A stretch of 48,795 bases of DNA from Anaerolineae bacterium (GTDB taxonomy: Bacteria; Chloroflexota; Anaerolineae; Aggregatilineales; UBA3940). The DNA is taken from positions 1-48,795 of the forward strand of contig JAFGLD010000330.1 of assembly GCA_016928235.1 (NCBI GenBank). Reading direction: 5' to 3'. Numbering within the stretch: position 1 is the first letter of the stretch; each line of letters starts with the position of its first letter. Below the pieces are notes generated by a model, which did not search any database, was not told the DNA's origin, and saw only the letters and a list, made by a program, of their open reading frames with translations. The translations under genes and the position numbers were made by a program. Of this stretch, positions 1 through 8,322 are shown in pieces.

Positions 1-652
1 AAGATGAGATATTTGTGGCGGGCAAGAAGATGGGAGATGTCTCCCCATAGTTGTTTGCAGGGGCAAACTAACCGTAAAGACTGCCAGCTTATGGCGCTGT
101 CAGGTTGTTTTTATGTCAGATTGCCCCACAAATAACTCCAGCCCGCATCACAAACTCATGAACCATCCCAAAATCCGTGATACAGAATTCCTACTCTACT
201 TACTTTCTGTAGGCAAGATACCTCTAACTAGTACAGCACAGCGGAAATGTATAACCAGCTTTTCTATCTGGTCAGTACATTTGCATCGGCTATCGAAACT
301 GAATAACTATTGGGTGAGTCCACTGAAAAAAGGTCAAAATCACCACAAAGAGCGCCAAGGACACCAAGAAATCCCGTATAGATCCCTTCTGCGTTCTCAG
401 CGCTCTCGGCGGTAAAAGAGTTTTTTCAGGGGAGTCATTGGGTGCATTCCCATTTTGTGACATCCTGCATAGAGCAGTGTCTGATCCTGTGAGCGGAGTG
501 AAGAATTTAGCCGATCAAATCTCTTGTCCACGCATAAAAACCGGCTCGCTATGAGGCTTTCCGGCACCCACGAGTTCGGATGTCATATTTTGGGAATGCA
601 CCCGATCGACTTTTGCTGAGGTAAACTATCCATCAAAAAACACGCAAGGGGA
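1..652. other. Intergenic region, no supported gene
   Basis: I see no convincing gene in this stretch. The only sizeable open frame (113-415) has low-complexity composition, no ribosome binding site and no recognisable motif. Around 385-415 there is a degenerate piece of the common intergenic repeat reading like 'ttctgcgttctcagcgctctcggcgg'-type sequence, also represented near 1603 and 21990. The right part holds an inverted-repeat element (439-603). Confidence 0.6.
439..603. repeat. 165-bp element with 26-bp terminal inverted repeats
   Basis: The left end GGGTGCATTCCCA followed by TTTTGTGACATCC is mirrored at 578-603 (GGATGTCATATTT then TGGGAATGCACCC), about 22 of 26 positions matching. The interior has no coding potential. 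No clear target-site duplication is visible. This is the layout of a miniature inverted-repeat element or a long hairpin. It ends about 50 bp before the sulfotransferase start and may affect its 5' region. Confidence 0.45.
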
Positions 653-658
653 ATGATC

Positions 659-1339
659 ATGGGAATCAAGGTTGTTGGGGCAGGGTTGGGGAGAACCGGC
701 ACAGGTTCGCTTAAAATGGCTTTGGAGAGGCTCGGATACGCTCAGTGTTATCACTTTTCTGAGCTGATTGCCCACCCGGAACATGTCACCCAATGGGAGA
801 AACTGTCTCAAGGCAGGTCCGTCGATTGGACGGCATTGTTCGATGGATACCAGGCAGTTGTCGATTATCCTGGTTGTTGTTTTTACAAAGAAATCCTCCA
901 AGCGTATCAGGATGCCAAAGTGATCTTGACGGTGCGTGATCCGGAGAGGTGGTACAACAGTACCTTGAAAACCCTCTATAATGCCAGGCCTCCATTGAGG
1001 CAACTCCTTCCGCTGCTCCTCAGGATGCCTTTTTCTAGTAAACATCGCATGTTGCCCCGCGTGGTTCGATTGTACCATCGGATAGCCTGGAAGGGACTGT
1101 TCGGTGGCCGTTTTGAGGAGAAAGACCATGCCCTGGCCGTATATCAGCGCCACTCAGAAGAAGTACAGTGTGTTGTGCCCTCAAACCAGTTATTGATCTA
1201 TCAGGTCGAAGAAGGATGGGGGCCTTTGTGCGAGTTTTTAGGCCAACCGGTTCCTGTCGATGAGCCGTTTCCTCACCAGAATATGGGTGGAGATTTCAGG
1301 CAAATGCAACAAGCAATGTTTCGCAGTGTGTCGGGGTGA
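659..1339 (+). CDS. Sulfotransferase-family protein
   Basis: About 226 residues. The N-terminus has the P-loop-like PAPS-binding motif GLGRTGTGSLKMALE near residues 7-21, typical of the Sulfotransfer_4 type (often annotated as sulfotransferase family or NAD-dependent-epimerase neighbour). Further on, VRDPERWYNS (around residue 98) matches the second PAPS-binding segment of the family. The protein has no signal peptide or membrane segment. ATG at 653 and at 659 are in frame. The AAGGGG ribosome binding site sits 1 base before 653 but 7 bases before 659, so 659 is preferred. The gene stands alone between two inverted-repeat elements. The acceptor substrate cannot be told from sequence. Family members occur in bacteria and eukaryotes and many are uncharacterised. 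Confidence 0.85.
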   Translation: MGIKVVGAGLGRTGTGSLKMALERLGYAQCYHFSELIAHPEHVTQWEKLSQGRSVDWTALFDGYQAVVDYPGCCFYKEILQAYQDAKVILTVRDPERWYNSTLKTLYNARPPLRQLLPLLLRMPFSSKHRMLPRVVRLYHRIAWKGLFGGRFEEKDHALAVYQRHSEEVQCVVPSNQLLIYQVEEGWGPLCEFLGQPVPVDEPFPHQNMGGDFRQMQQAMFRSVSG

Positions 1340-1441
1340 TTACTGTTTCAGCACTTCGATGGGGGTGCATTGGCGATCAAGGCATCCTCGGTCCTGTAGT
1401 TTCTCATTTTTTGTGTGTGTGCCTATATTTACCGCCGAGAA

Positions 1442-1605
1442 GTATCTTCTCAAAAAAACGGGGAAAACTCTCGGCAAGAGAAACCGGGTTTTTCCTTTCG
1501 CAAGAACGGCACAGAGTTGATGCCGCTTTCGCCGTCAGGATGGCCTGTTCAACACCGAAAAACCCGGTTTCCGGATTGGTGTCCCCCTGATTATTGAGAA
1601 GATAC
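1442..1605. repeat. Nested inverted-repeat element
   Basis: Outer arms GTATCTTCTCAA (1442-1453) and TTGAGAAGATAC (1594-1605) are perfect complements. Inner arms GAAACCGGGTTTTTC (1480-1494) and GAAAAACCCGGTTTC (1557-1571) are also perfect. The inner arm belongs to the 'AGAAACCGGGTTTCT' class of short repeat that I recall as common in cyanobacterial and Chloroflexota intergenic DNA. The interior is not coding. The element lies just 3' of the sulfotransferase gene and could act as a terminator for it. Confidence 0.5.
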
Positions 1606-1690
1606 GCCGAGAACGCAGAGAAAAAACTAAAAAATCTCTGTGTACTCTGAAACGACCTCTGGTCGTCTCTCTGCGGTGAGAAATTGTTTG
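1603..1690. repeat. Intergenic repeat, copy 1 (inverted copy near 21990)
   Basis: This segment carries 'cgcagagaaaaaactaaa' then 'aaatctctgtgtactctg'. The reverse complement recurs at about 21990-22075 ('ggagatttttagtttttt' then 'ctctgcg'), and both are followed by a stretch containing 'aaaaaaggcgaaa'. Two divergent copies in opposite orientation in one window point to a dispersed repeat. No coding content is seen. Confidence 0.45.
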
Positions 1691-1777
1691 ACGGCAAAAA
1701 AGGCGAAAGTCCAGCTCGGTCGTGATAATGGGCAGTTCTTGGTAATCTTACAGAATCTCATGCCCAACTGCCAACCT

Positions 1778-2908
1778 CTATCCCTTGACACCGCCTACAG
1801 CCAGACCGCTGACCAGGTATCGCTGCAGGAGGAAGAAGATCAGAATGGGAGGGATCGACATCAGCACGGACATGGCCGCGAATTCCGCCCAGGGTGTGCC
1901 GGAAGCATACTGGCCCGTCATGCCGCGCAGCACCATTGGGAGCGTGAAGCGTGTCGGCTCGCTCAAGAATGTCCAGGCCAGAATGAACTCCGACCAACCG
2001 GTCAGGAAGCCCCATAGCGCCGTGACGACCATGCCGGGAGCTGCCAGGGGCAGGATAACGCGAATAAACGCGCCGGTCCGGCCGGCGCCATCGATTTGCG
2101 CTGCCTCTTCCAGATCGATGGGCAATGAGTCGATGAACCCCTTCATGTTCCAGATGGCAAACGGCAGCGCGCTGGAGGTGTAGGCAATCGCCAATCCCCA
2201 CAGCGTGGTGCGAAGCTGCACCGTGTTGAGCAGCACAAACAGGGGCGCCAGTGTCGCCCCGGCCGGGATCATCAAGACGATGACGAAGCCTAACATGCCA
2301 AGCCTGCGTCCGGGAAAATTAAAGCGGGAAAACGCATAGGCGGCGCTTGTGCCGATGATCACTCCCAGCAGCGCGGTTCCACCTGAAACGAGCAGGCTGT
2401 TTCGTAGAAGCTGCCAGAATGTGACCGGGTTCGGGGAGGGCCTGGTCAGCACTTTGATATAGGCGTCGAAGCTGGCGCCTGGTGGAATGAGTGTCAGGCC
2501 GATGGGCCGCGAGAAGTTGCGTGGATCAAGAGACATCGACACGATCCAGAGCACCGGGAATAATACCGTGGCCAACATGAGCAGCAGGAAAATCTGAATC
2601 AGATCAATGCGCATTGTGCTGCGGGCATGTTTGAATTCGCGGCTGCGACTGACAGCGAGCAGCAGGCGGATGTATCGAAAGATGATGACTGCTCCGGCGG
2701 CAAGCAATAGAACGCCGGCGACAATCTGAGGCAGGTTGCTCCCCGCTTCCGGATCGATGGGAGTCTGGCCTGTCTGAACGAGCTGGTAGACGCCGAATGT
2801 TACCAATGCCAGCCCGGCTACTATAGCCAGGATCGCCCAAACGAGAGCGAGGATGTCGCGGAAAGCCACCGATTTTGCAGTTGTACGAGTAACTGGAGCC
2901 GCTTTCAT
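1778..2908 (-). CDS. malG: Sugar ABC transporter permease, MalG type
   Basis: 376 residues, one of two inner-membrane subunits of a carbohydrate (CUT1) importer. The C-terminal two thirds has five to six membrane segments and the EAA loop that docks the ATPase (EEAAQIDGAGRTGAFIRVIL, about residues 267-286). The family is usually near 280 residues. The extra ~95 N-terminal residues here contain two additional hydrophobic segments (LALVWAILAIVAGLALVTFG and LPQIVAGVLLLAAGAVIIF), as in long MalG variants. The gene begins 11 bp after the malF stop, with GAGGAGAT upstream of its ATG, so the pair is cotranscribed. The start fits the ribosome site. Starch-degrading enzymes next door suggest maltodextrin as substrate. 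No ATPase gene accompanies it. Confidence 0.9.
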   Translation of the reverse strand: MKAAPVTRTTAKSVAFRDILALVWAILAIVAGLALVTFGVYQLVQTGQTPIDPEAGSNLPQIVAGVLLLAAGAVIIFRYIRLLLAVSRSREFKHARSTMRIDLIQIFLLLMLATVLFPVLWIVSMSLDPRNFSRPIGLTLIPPGASFDAYIKVLTRPSPNPVTFWQLLRNSLLVSGGTALLGVIIGTSAAYAFSRFNFPGRRLGMLGFVIVLMIPAGATLAPLFVLLNTVQLRTTLWGLAIAYTSSALPFAIWNMKGFIDSLPIDLEEAAQIDGAGRTGAFIRVILPLAAPGMVVTALWGFLTGWSEFILAWTFLSEPTRFTLPMVLRGMTGQYASGTPWAEFAAMSVLMSIPPILIFFLLQRYLVSGLAVGGVKG

Positions 2909-2919
2909 CTCGATCTCCT

Positions 2920-3942
2920 CTAGGTATAGTAGGGCTCAGTGGCCCGAGAGACATGGTTAGTCATCAGCGTAATCGTTGCCAGGATGAAGAACACAATAAT
3001 GTTGAATGCCGAGGCGACGCCATACCATCCCTGTGGATTGACCAGCTTAAACCCCTGCGTGACGAGGATCTCCGTCAATCCAAATGGGCCGCCGCCCGTG
3101 ACAAAATAGATGACATTGAAGTTGTTGAATGTCATCATGATGCCGATGATAATGGCAGGCACCATGGCAGGGCGGAGTAGGGGGAGCGTGATCTTCCAGG
3201 TTCTGTACCACCCGCTTGCCCCATCGACATCGGCTGCTTCATAGAGATCCTTGGGAATGCCCTGGAGCGCGCCGGTGGCGATGACCATCATGAAGGGCCA
3301 GCCCAGCCATACATTGGTAATCAGGACGGCAAAGAAGGAAAGCGGCAGCACAAGTCCTATCTGGGGCAGGTTGACAATCGGTGTGGGCTCAAGCAGCCAG
3401 CGGAGTGTTCCCTGCCCACCTAGCTCTTTGATCAGCAGGTTGATCCCCCCAAATTGCTCGTGCCACATGTTGGCCCACATCAGCCCGGAGATCAGCGAGG
3501 GTAGCGCCCAGGGGATGACAAACAGGCTCCGGTAGAGGCGCTTCCCGGGCAGTTCTTCGGCGTTGAGCGCTAATGCCACGACAATGCCAATGGTGACATG
3601 TAGGGTAACATTGACCACCGTCCATAGAATATTGAAGACCAGGATGCGTCCGAAGCTAAAATTCGGTACCGGCAGACCGCTTTGAAATATCTGGATGAAA
3701 TTGTCCAGCCCCACGAAATCGGGGTTTTGCAGCAACAAGTGTTTGAGCTCGAAGTTGGTAAAGGCCATCCACACCTGGTAGAGAAGGGGGTAGAAGGTGA
3801 TGAAGGCCATCAACAGTAGGGCCGGCAGTATATAGGCATATGCCAGGCTATTCTTCTTTACCGATTGGGAGAAGTGCCCAAAAAGGCCGGGCTTCCGAGG
3901 TGGGGTGCTGATTTCTTCTCTAGGAGTAGTGATTGAGGCCAT
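2920..3942 (-). CDS. malF: Sugar ABC transporter permease, MalF type
   Basis: 340 residues with a cytoplasmic N-terminus of about 35 residues, then membrane segments starting at LAYAYILPALLLMAFITFYP. The EAA loop (YEAADVDGASGWYRTWKITL, near residue 235-254) is intact. It pairs with MalG to form the translocation pore of a CUT1 importer. AGGAGG lies just upstream of the ATG at 3942. A 425-bp gap and a hairpin separate it from malE, so malF-malG may be read through from malE at reduced level or have their own start. Assignment to maltose/maltodextrin rests on the flanking amylases and on general similarity. Related sugars cannot be excluded. Confidence 0.9.
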   Translation of the reverse strand: MASITTPREEISTPPRKPGLFGHFSQSVKKNSLAYAYILPALLLMAFITFYPLLYQVWMAFTNFELKHLLLQNPDFVGLDNFIQIFQSGLPVPNFSFGRILVFNILWTVVNVTLHVTIGIVVALALNAEELPGKRLYRSLFVIPWALPSLISGLMWANMWHEQFGGINLLIKELGGQGTLRWLLEPTPIVNLPQIGLVLPLSFFAVLITNVWLGWPFMMVIATGALQGIPKDLYEAADVDGASGWYRTWKITLPLLRPAMVPAIIIGIMMTFNNFNVIYFVTGGGPFGLTEILVTQGFKLVNPQGWYGVASAFNIIVFFILATITLMTNHVSRATEPYYT

Positions 3943-4326
3943 CTATTCCTCCTTGGACAAGTATGCTGACTGGCAGGTGTTCAATAACAGACCAGACCGA
4001 CGCCTGCTCAATATCCAGTATAGTCATCCGGATAAATTTTTGCACATGGGCAAAGTAGCAGGGTAAGACTGACTATGTGAATATGTAGTTTTTAACATTG
4101 ATGAGCGATCAGTTTAAAGCCACAGGCCGAAAGTCACAGGACTCTGATGCGTTGCTGTCTTATTGCGAGCATGCCATCATACAGGTGGTCGTGATTTTGC
4201 GAAGTCTATGTCCTGTTTGATTCGGATGTGCCGGCCCAAATCTCTGTGTATTTGCCTGTCGTGTGCGTGTGTGAACTGAAAGCGTTTCCGGAGCATTGAT
4301 TTGTCACGTTGCCGGATAAAATGAAC
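3943..4326. other. Intergenic region between malE and malF
   Basis: No gene is visible. Reading the minus strand toward malF there is a TATACT box (around 4016-4023), but no convincing -35 at the right spacing, so a malF promoter is only possible. The region is AT-richer than its neighbours. No operator of the kind found before the MarR and amylopullulanase genes was seen. Confidence 0.4.
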
Positions 4327-4347
4327 GGGCGGGAGATTCTCCCGCCC
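4327..4347 (-). terminator. Hairpin after malE
   Basis: GGGCGGGAG-ATT-CTCCCGCCC forms a perfect 9-bp stem with a 3-nt loop, 20 bp beyond the malE stop codon. On the minus strand it is followed by GTTCATTTTAT, a weak T-rich tract. Its position between the binding-protein gene and the permease genes fits the usual role of such hairpins: a partial terminator and mRNA-stabilising element that makes binding protein more abundant than permeases. Confidence 0.6.
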
Positions 4348-4367
4348 ATTCTCGCTTGCATTACTCG

Positions 4368-5564
4368 TTACTTTTTGTTCGTCGTGTTGACCAACGAGCA
4401 CGCTTCCTCGAGTGCCGCGGCAGGCTCGGCTACCCCTTCGAGCACCTGGGTAACGGCATTACCCAGCGGCTCCCAGGTAGCGCCCAGCTCGGCGACCACC
4501 GGGAACGGATCGGAGAAGGGAACCTGCTCCAGGAAACCACCAACAACGGGATTGCTGGATGTATCAACAGAGGCATTAGCCGGAATCCAGTTGGCGTTGT
4601 TCAAAAGGTCGGCCTGAACCTCGGCGCTGACAAAAGCGCCGATAAACAGCAGTGCTGCTTCTACCTGTTCCGGTGTTGCTGTCACGCTGATGGAAATCAT
4701 CTCTGACTGGTTCCAGGGACGCGGATCGCCAGGTGTAGCTGCTCCAATGGCTGGGACACGGGTCACGCCGACGTTCTCAGCACCGAGATCGGTGACGAAA
4801 TCGCCGGATGCCCATGGGCCCTGGATGCGATAGGCTACTTTGCCCTGGCGGAACAGCGTATCCATATCACCGTCATTGCCGTCGCAGGTAACCCCTTCCG
4901 ATGAGCAGGTGTCGGCCAGGAACTGGAAGGCGTTGGCTGCCGCATCGGTGTTCAGTGCGCAGGTATAAGTGTCGTCAAAGAGCTGGCCGCCGAAGGCCGG
5001 TATCCACATGTAATTGTGGAACCAGTCGGCAGTGATGGCTATGCCGTTCCCCCCGGCAGCATCGGCCAGGAGATCTTCGAAGGTTGCAGGGGGCGTATCG
5101 ACCATGCTCTTGTTGTAGAACATCGCTACGACCTTATTGTTGACGGGCACACCGACCTGCTCACCGGCGATCTTGCCGCCTTCAACAGCGGCGGGGACCA
5201 GATCGCCGAAGAATGGAGCGTCAGTTGGGATCGTGGCGAGCAAACCGGCTTGTTGATATGCAGCCATCCGATCTTGCGGGCCGGTGATTAAGGTTGGGCC
5301 ACCGCCTGCGGATACCTCGGTCTGATATTTGTTCTGTAACTCGTCAAATGGAACGGCTAACACCTCCACGGTGATGTTGGTGTTCTGTTCCTGGAAGCTC
5401 TTGACGAAATCGGTAAAAACTTGCTCTTCAGTCTCGATGTAACCATGCCACACCGAGATGGTAACAGCCTTGCCTGCGGTTGTCGCGCCGCCGGTACAGG
5501 CACTTAGCAGCAGGCCCGCGAGGAGTACCATTAACATCGATAGCCACAACGAACGGTATTTCAT
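4368..5564 (-). CDS. malE: Sugar-binding lipoprotein of ABC importer
   Basis: 398 residues. The N-terminus is a lipoprotein signal: positively charged MKYR, a hydrophobic core, then the lipobox LLSAC with the lipidated Cys near residue 23. The mature part is a cluster-B type extracellular solute-binding protein (opening KAVTISVWHGY; later GVPVNNKVVAMFYNKS). This is the maltose/trehalose-type fold that delivers sugar to MalFG outside the membrane. A strong AGGAGG site precedes the ATG. The start ATG overlaps the stop of a possible short leader frame (5561-5677). The MarR gene lies directly upstream in the same direction, so a marR-malE operon is likely. No MalK-type ATPase is in the window, so a shared ATPase encoded elsewhere probably powers the importer. 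Confidence 0.92.
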   Translation of the reverse strand: MKYRSLWLSMLMVLLAGLLLSACTGGATTAGKAVTISVWHGYIETEEQVFTDFVKSFQEQNTNITVEVLAVPFDELQNKYQTEVSAGGGPTLITGPQDRMAAYQQAGLLATIPTDAPFFGDLVPAAVEGGKIAGEQVGVPVNNKVVAMFYNKSMVDTPPATFEDLLADAAGGNGIAITADWFHNYMWIPAFGGQLFDDTYTCALNTDAAANAFQFLADTCSSEGVTCDGNDGDMDTLFRQGKVAYRIQGPWASGDFVTDLGAENVGVTRVPAIGAATPGDPRPWNQSEMISISVTATPEQVEAALLFIGAFVSAEVQADLLNNANWIPANASVDTSSNPVVGGFLEQVPFSDPFPVVAELGATWEPLGNAVTQVLEGVAEPAAALEEACSLVNTTNKK

Positions 5565-5677
5565 CTTTTTCCTCCTATGAATAGTTGAGATTGGACGGTA
5601 CGGTCCCCATTGCCGTACCGATTAGCAAAGGAACTGCCATGAACGTTAGTACGATGCGCACCACCGATTCTTTCCAA
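5561..5677 (-). CDS. Possible 38-codon leader peptide upstream of malE
   Basis: A short frame starts with TTG at 5677, eight bases after a strong AAGGAGG site, and runs 38 codons to a TGA that overlaps the malE ATG (ATGA). It would read LERIGGAHRTNVHGSSFANR and onward, with no hydrophobic segment. Seen directly: the ribosome site, the open frame and the 4-base overlap. Inferred: translation of the leader could couple to malE translation. A perfect hairpin (5596-5620) lies inside the frame, so ribosomes on the leader would open it. GTG at 5686 is in frame but inside the ribosome site. It may also be non-coding 5' leader RNA that happens to be open. Confidence 0.35.
   Translation of the reverse strand: MERIGGAHRTNVHGSSFANRYGNGDRTVQSQLFIGGKR
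5596..5620 (-). promoter_or_regulatory. Hairpin in the malE leader
   Basis: CGGTACGG and CCGTACCG form a perfect 8-bp inverted repeat around a 9-nt loop, 32 bp upstream of the malE start. It could be an RNA hairpin in the marR-malE transcript or a protein-binding site. There is no T-tract, so it is not a standard terminator. Confidence 0.45.
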
Positions 5678-5710
5678 TCGCGCCACCTCCTTGTTTAGTC
5701 GTGTGAACGG

Positions 5711-6151
5711 TCAAAAAGTCTCGGAATCAAGATGATCTCTGAGCGACTGCCGTAGCTTCGTGAGTAGACCATATAGTTGTTTGTGGTCGGCGGGCTTGAG
5801 CGCCCTCATTCGAAGTTCTATCGATTGATCGTGCGCTGTCTGCGCTGCCGCGCGCCGAGCCTCTCCCTCTGCCGTCAGAATCACGCGTTGGGCGCGGCGA
5901 TCATCAGGATCGGATTCGCGCCGCACAAGTCCTGTTTTCTCCAATTGGTCGACGATGCGGGTGATGGTGCTACGCGCTAGCAAGAGGCGATCGCTTACTG
6001 TCGTCAGGCGAATGCCTTCGTGAGCGTCTAAGAGAAGCAGTACAGCATACTGAGAAGGCGTGAGATCATAAGCAGAGAGGACACGGTGATCGCCATCATC
6101 AAGAAGCACATAAATGTCGTGTAATAATCGATACTGCTGTTGTGCAATCAT
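5711..6151 (-). CDS. MarR-family transcriptional regulator
   Basis: 146 residues, the normal MarR length. The winged-helix core is clear: SQYAVLLLLDAHEGIRLTTV (helices 2-3), then LARSTITRIVDQLEKTGLVR (recognition helix, about residues 63-82) and the wing RRESDPDDRRAQRVILTAEG. N- and C-terminal helices would form the dimer. It has no conserved Cys of the OhrR type, so ligand rather than oxidant sensing is more likely. A strong promoter (6228-6256) lies upstream, with repeated GTTGCG motifs just downstream of the -10 that recur at the amylopullulanase promoter. This suggests it represses itself, malE and the amylopullulanase. The inducer is unknown; a starch-derived sugar would fit. MarR regulation of a maltose locus is unusual, as LacI-type regulators are typical. 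Confidence 0.9.
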   Translation of the reverse strand: MIAQQQYRLLHDIYVLLDDGDHRVLSAYDLTPSQYAVLLLLDAHEGIRLTTVSDRLLLARSTITRIVDQLEKTGLVRRESDPDDRRAQRVILTAEGEARRAAAQTAHDQSIELRMRALKPADHKQLYGLLTKLRQSLRDHLDSETF

Positions 6152-6197
6152 CGAATACTGATCCCATCACGGTGTGATGAAGCTTGCTCGTGAAACA

Positions 6198-6227
6198 GTT
6201 GCGTAAAGAATTGTTGCGTACAAAATT
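6198..6227 (-). promoter_or_regulatory. Probable MarR operator at its own promoter
   Basis: Two GTTGCG motifs (6198-6203 and 6213-6218) are spaced 15 bp apart, within ACAGTTGCG then GAATTGTTGCGTACA. The same arrangement and the same GAATTGTTGCGTACA string occur upstream of the amylopullulanase, where the motif is completed to a perfect palindrome. The site sits immediately downstream of the -10 box, over the expected transcription start, as in autorepression. Confidence 0.6.
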
Positions 6228-6256
6228 ATTTTAGGTGAAACTTTCGAATCTGTCAA
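6228..6256 (-). promoter_or_regulatory. Sigma-70-like promoter for marR-malE
   Basis: On the minus strand TTGACA (6251-6256), a 17-bp spacer and TAAAAT (6228-6233). This is a near-consensus promoter about 80 bp upstream of the MarR start codon. The operator motifs begin directly after the -10. Confidence 0.75.
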
Positions 6257-6311
6257 GATGTTGTTATCTCTGAGCTTGTATTGCTGGGGTAGGGTGGCAG
6301 ATCGATCGAAC

Positions 6312-6342
6312 AGCAGGGGCCGGGTTTAACCCGGCCCCTGCT
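6312..6342 (-). terminator. Hairpin after alpha-amylase gene
   Basis: AGCAGGGGCCGGGTT and its complement make a near-perfect 15-bp stem, starting 24 bp past the amylase stop. No T-run follows on the minus strand, so it may work as an mRNA 3' stabiliser or an imperfect terminator that separates the amylase from the marR promoter. Confidence 0.55.
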
Positions 6343-6365
6343 TGTCATCGTCTGTACGTTTCCGA

Positions 6366-8213
6366 TTACGGGATATTCCAATTGTATGTTGGTGTCGTCA
6401 TCGAGCCGCCGCTTGCAGGCGTTGTCAGAGAGCGGTTGCCGATACTGCTCTCCCATTGGACATTTTGGCAGCTCCCTTCCCACTTGACAAACTTGAACTC
6501 GATTGGCGTGTTGGCGGGCAAAGAGACAGTACCACTCCATACCGGGTAAGTGGCAGCCGACATCGGCACGCCGTTGCATGGGTTCCAGTTGCCCAGAGCA
6601 GTTTGGTTCCCCACTACATAGACATTTTGCCCCCAATAGGTGGTCGCGTTCACTTTGAATGTGACAGTTGCCGTGTTGCCCCCTCCACCGGTGACTTTCT
6701 GACCTTCATGGATGGCGATGGAAGCCATTGCATTCACCGTGGCTGTGAATCGCCCGCCGGCATCGACGGTAATTGATGTGCCTGTGCAGCCCGTTCCGGC
6801 GGCATTTAGCTCGCCGTCGGTAACGTTGCAGTACGTCCCGGCAGGCATGCTGGTTTGGAAGGTGCGACTGACGGCAAAGCTCTCTCCGTTGATGACCACA
6901 TAGCCGACATTGCCGCGCCCAAAAGCAACGGCATCGTAGCCGTTCGTCCACCAATCGGAGACATCGAAGTTGTGGGCAGTCGCGTTACGAAATGCCACCA
7001 TATTGCCTATTGCCGCCCAGCGATGCTCGCACACCCAATCGCCGAAGCAGTCCGGTGTCGTATCGGTTGGGCTGTCGTAGATGGCGCGGATGACACCGCC
7101 GGTGCCGGGAGGTCCCGCATCGGTATCGGTAAAGGCATAGCTGGACATGACTTGCGGATAGCCATAGGGCCACGCCAACATCAGCACGTTTGCCAACGCA
7201 TACTTCGCGCCGTCCTTGTAAGTCAGATAACTGCCGCCTCCGCCGTGCCCGCGCTGCTTATCGTGATTATCTGTGAACACCATGGCATGCACACTGGGCA
7301 TAAAACCCGGTTTCGAGTCATTAAAGCTGCTAACCTCGGCGACATTGCCGCTGCCGAAGATGCGATACATTTCCTGGCCGTACAGAAATTCGGTTACGTC
7401 GCCTGTGCCGAAATATTCATCGCCCTGGATCGGCTCGCCATGTGCTTCGATGACCTCCTGGAACACAAAAGGCGCATCGCCTTCCGGAACTCTTGCCAGG
7501 CCGGTCAGGATGGCATCGAGATCGCCAGCCGGGATGTGCTTGGCTGCATCGATGCGGAAACCGTCGACGCCCAGGCTGAGCAGATCGCTCAAATAGGCCC
7601 GGATGCGGTTACGAACGTAGGTATCCTCGGTCTTCAGATCGGCCAGGTTTTCCAACTCGCAGTTCTGAACGTTCCATCGATCACCATAATTGTTGATCTC
7701 GTGACCGGGAGTGCCACAGTAGTGAAAATCGGCGCCAGCGTAGATGCCCGGATAGGTGTAGTGCGACCAGGTCGAGCCGCCAAAGGATGGTGCTCCTTCG
7801 TAGCCGGACATGTGATTGATCACCGCGTCAGCGTAGATATCGACGCCGACAGCATTGCATCGTTCGACCATATCCTGAAATGCCGCGCGATCACCGCTCC
7901 GGCTGTTGATGGTATAACTCACCACCTGATAGCGTTCCCACCATGGGTAGCCTTCAGAAGCAATGTGAAGATGCTCGTGGGGTGGGGAGACCTGTACTGC
8001 CGCAAAGCCTTTGGGCCCCAGGTAGGTTTCGCACTCACGGGCCACATCGGCATAGCGCCATTCGAAGAGATGCACGTAAACCGTTCGAGGCGTGCCTGCC
8101 TGGGCGCCGACGCTGGCGGCCGGCGCTGCTTCGACAAGCCGCTGAGGGTGAAACATGACCAACAAAAGAAACACCAATATACTCAGAATAGCAATCGACA
8201 ACCGCTTAGACAT
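6366..8213 (-). CDS. Secreted alpha-amylase (GH13) with C-terminal CBM20
   Basis: 615 residues from the ATG at 8213, which has AGGAGG seven bases upstream; an in-frame ATG at 8306 has no such site. Residues 1-30 are a Sec signal peptide (hydrophobic SIAILSILVFLLLVM). Catalytic GH13 regions are intact: ADAVINH (near 128-134), DGFRIDAAKH with the nucleophile Asp about 222, FQEVIE with the acid Glu about 253, and FTDNHD with Asp about 318. This is the classic endo-acting amylase layout (GH13_24/32-like). The last 100 residues are a starch-binding CBM20 (start TVTFKVNATTYWGQNVYVVG; WNP and WEGS-like aromatic sites). The product would cut starch outside the cell and feed dextrins to the MalEFG importer. 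No copy of the MarR operator was found upstream; repeat DNA lies there instead. Confidence 0.93.
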   Translation of the reverse strand: MSKRLSIAILSILVFLLLVMFHPQRLVEAAPAASVGAQAGTPRTVYVHLFEWRYADVARECETYLGPKGFAAVQVSPPHEHLHIASEGYPWWERYQVVSYTINSRSGDRAAFQDMVERCNAVGVDIYADAVINHMSGYEGAPSFGGSTWSHYTYPGIYAGADFHYCGTPGHEINNYGDRWNVQNCELENLADLKTEDTYVRNRIRAYLSDLLSLGVDGFRIDAAKHIPAGDLDAILTGLARVPEGDAPFVFQEVIEAHGEPIQGDEYFGTGDVTEFLYGQEMYRIFGSGNVAEVSSFNDSKPGFMPSVHAMVFTDNHDKQRGHGGGGSYLTYKDGAKYALANVLMLAWPYGYPQVMSSYAFTDTDAGPPGTGGVIRAIYDSPTDTTPDCFGDWVCEHRWAAIGNMVAFRNATAHNFDVSDWWTNGYDAVAFGRGNVGYVVINGESFAVSRTFQTSMPAGTYCNVTDGELNAAGTGCTGTSITVDAGGRFTATVNAMASIAIHEGQKVTGGGGNTATVTFKVNATTYWGQNVYVVGNQTALGNWNPCNGVPMSAATYPVWSGTVSLPANTPIEFKFVKWEGSCQNVQWESSIGNRSLTTPASGGSMTTPTYNWNIP

Positions 8214-8322
8214 GAACGACCTCCTGTGAATATAGTGACGAGTGATGAGTGACGAGTTAAAGCTTGCTATGTGCCTCTTGCTATTACAAGAATCAATCGA
8301 GCACACTCTCTCCTATCCTGTC

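Noticed and set aside
113..415. Possible 100-residue protein at the left edge
   Set aside because: No ribosome site, no motif, and its 3' part is repeat-like intergenic sequence.
6855..8252. 465-codon open frame antisense to the alpha-amylase
   Set aside because: The amylase frame has clear catalytic motifs. The antisense frame is a by-product of codon composition and has no recognisable domain or ribosome site.
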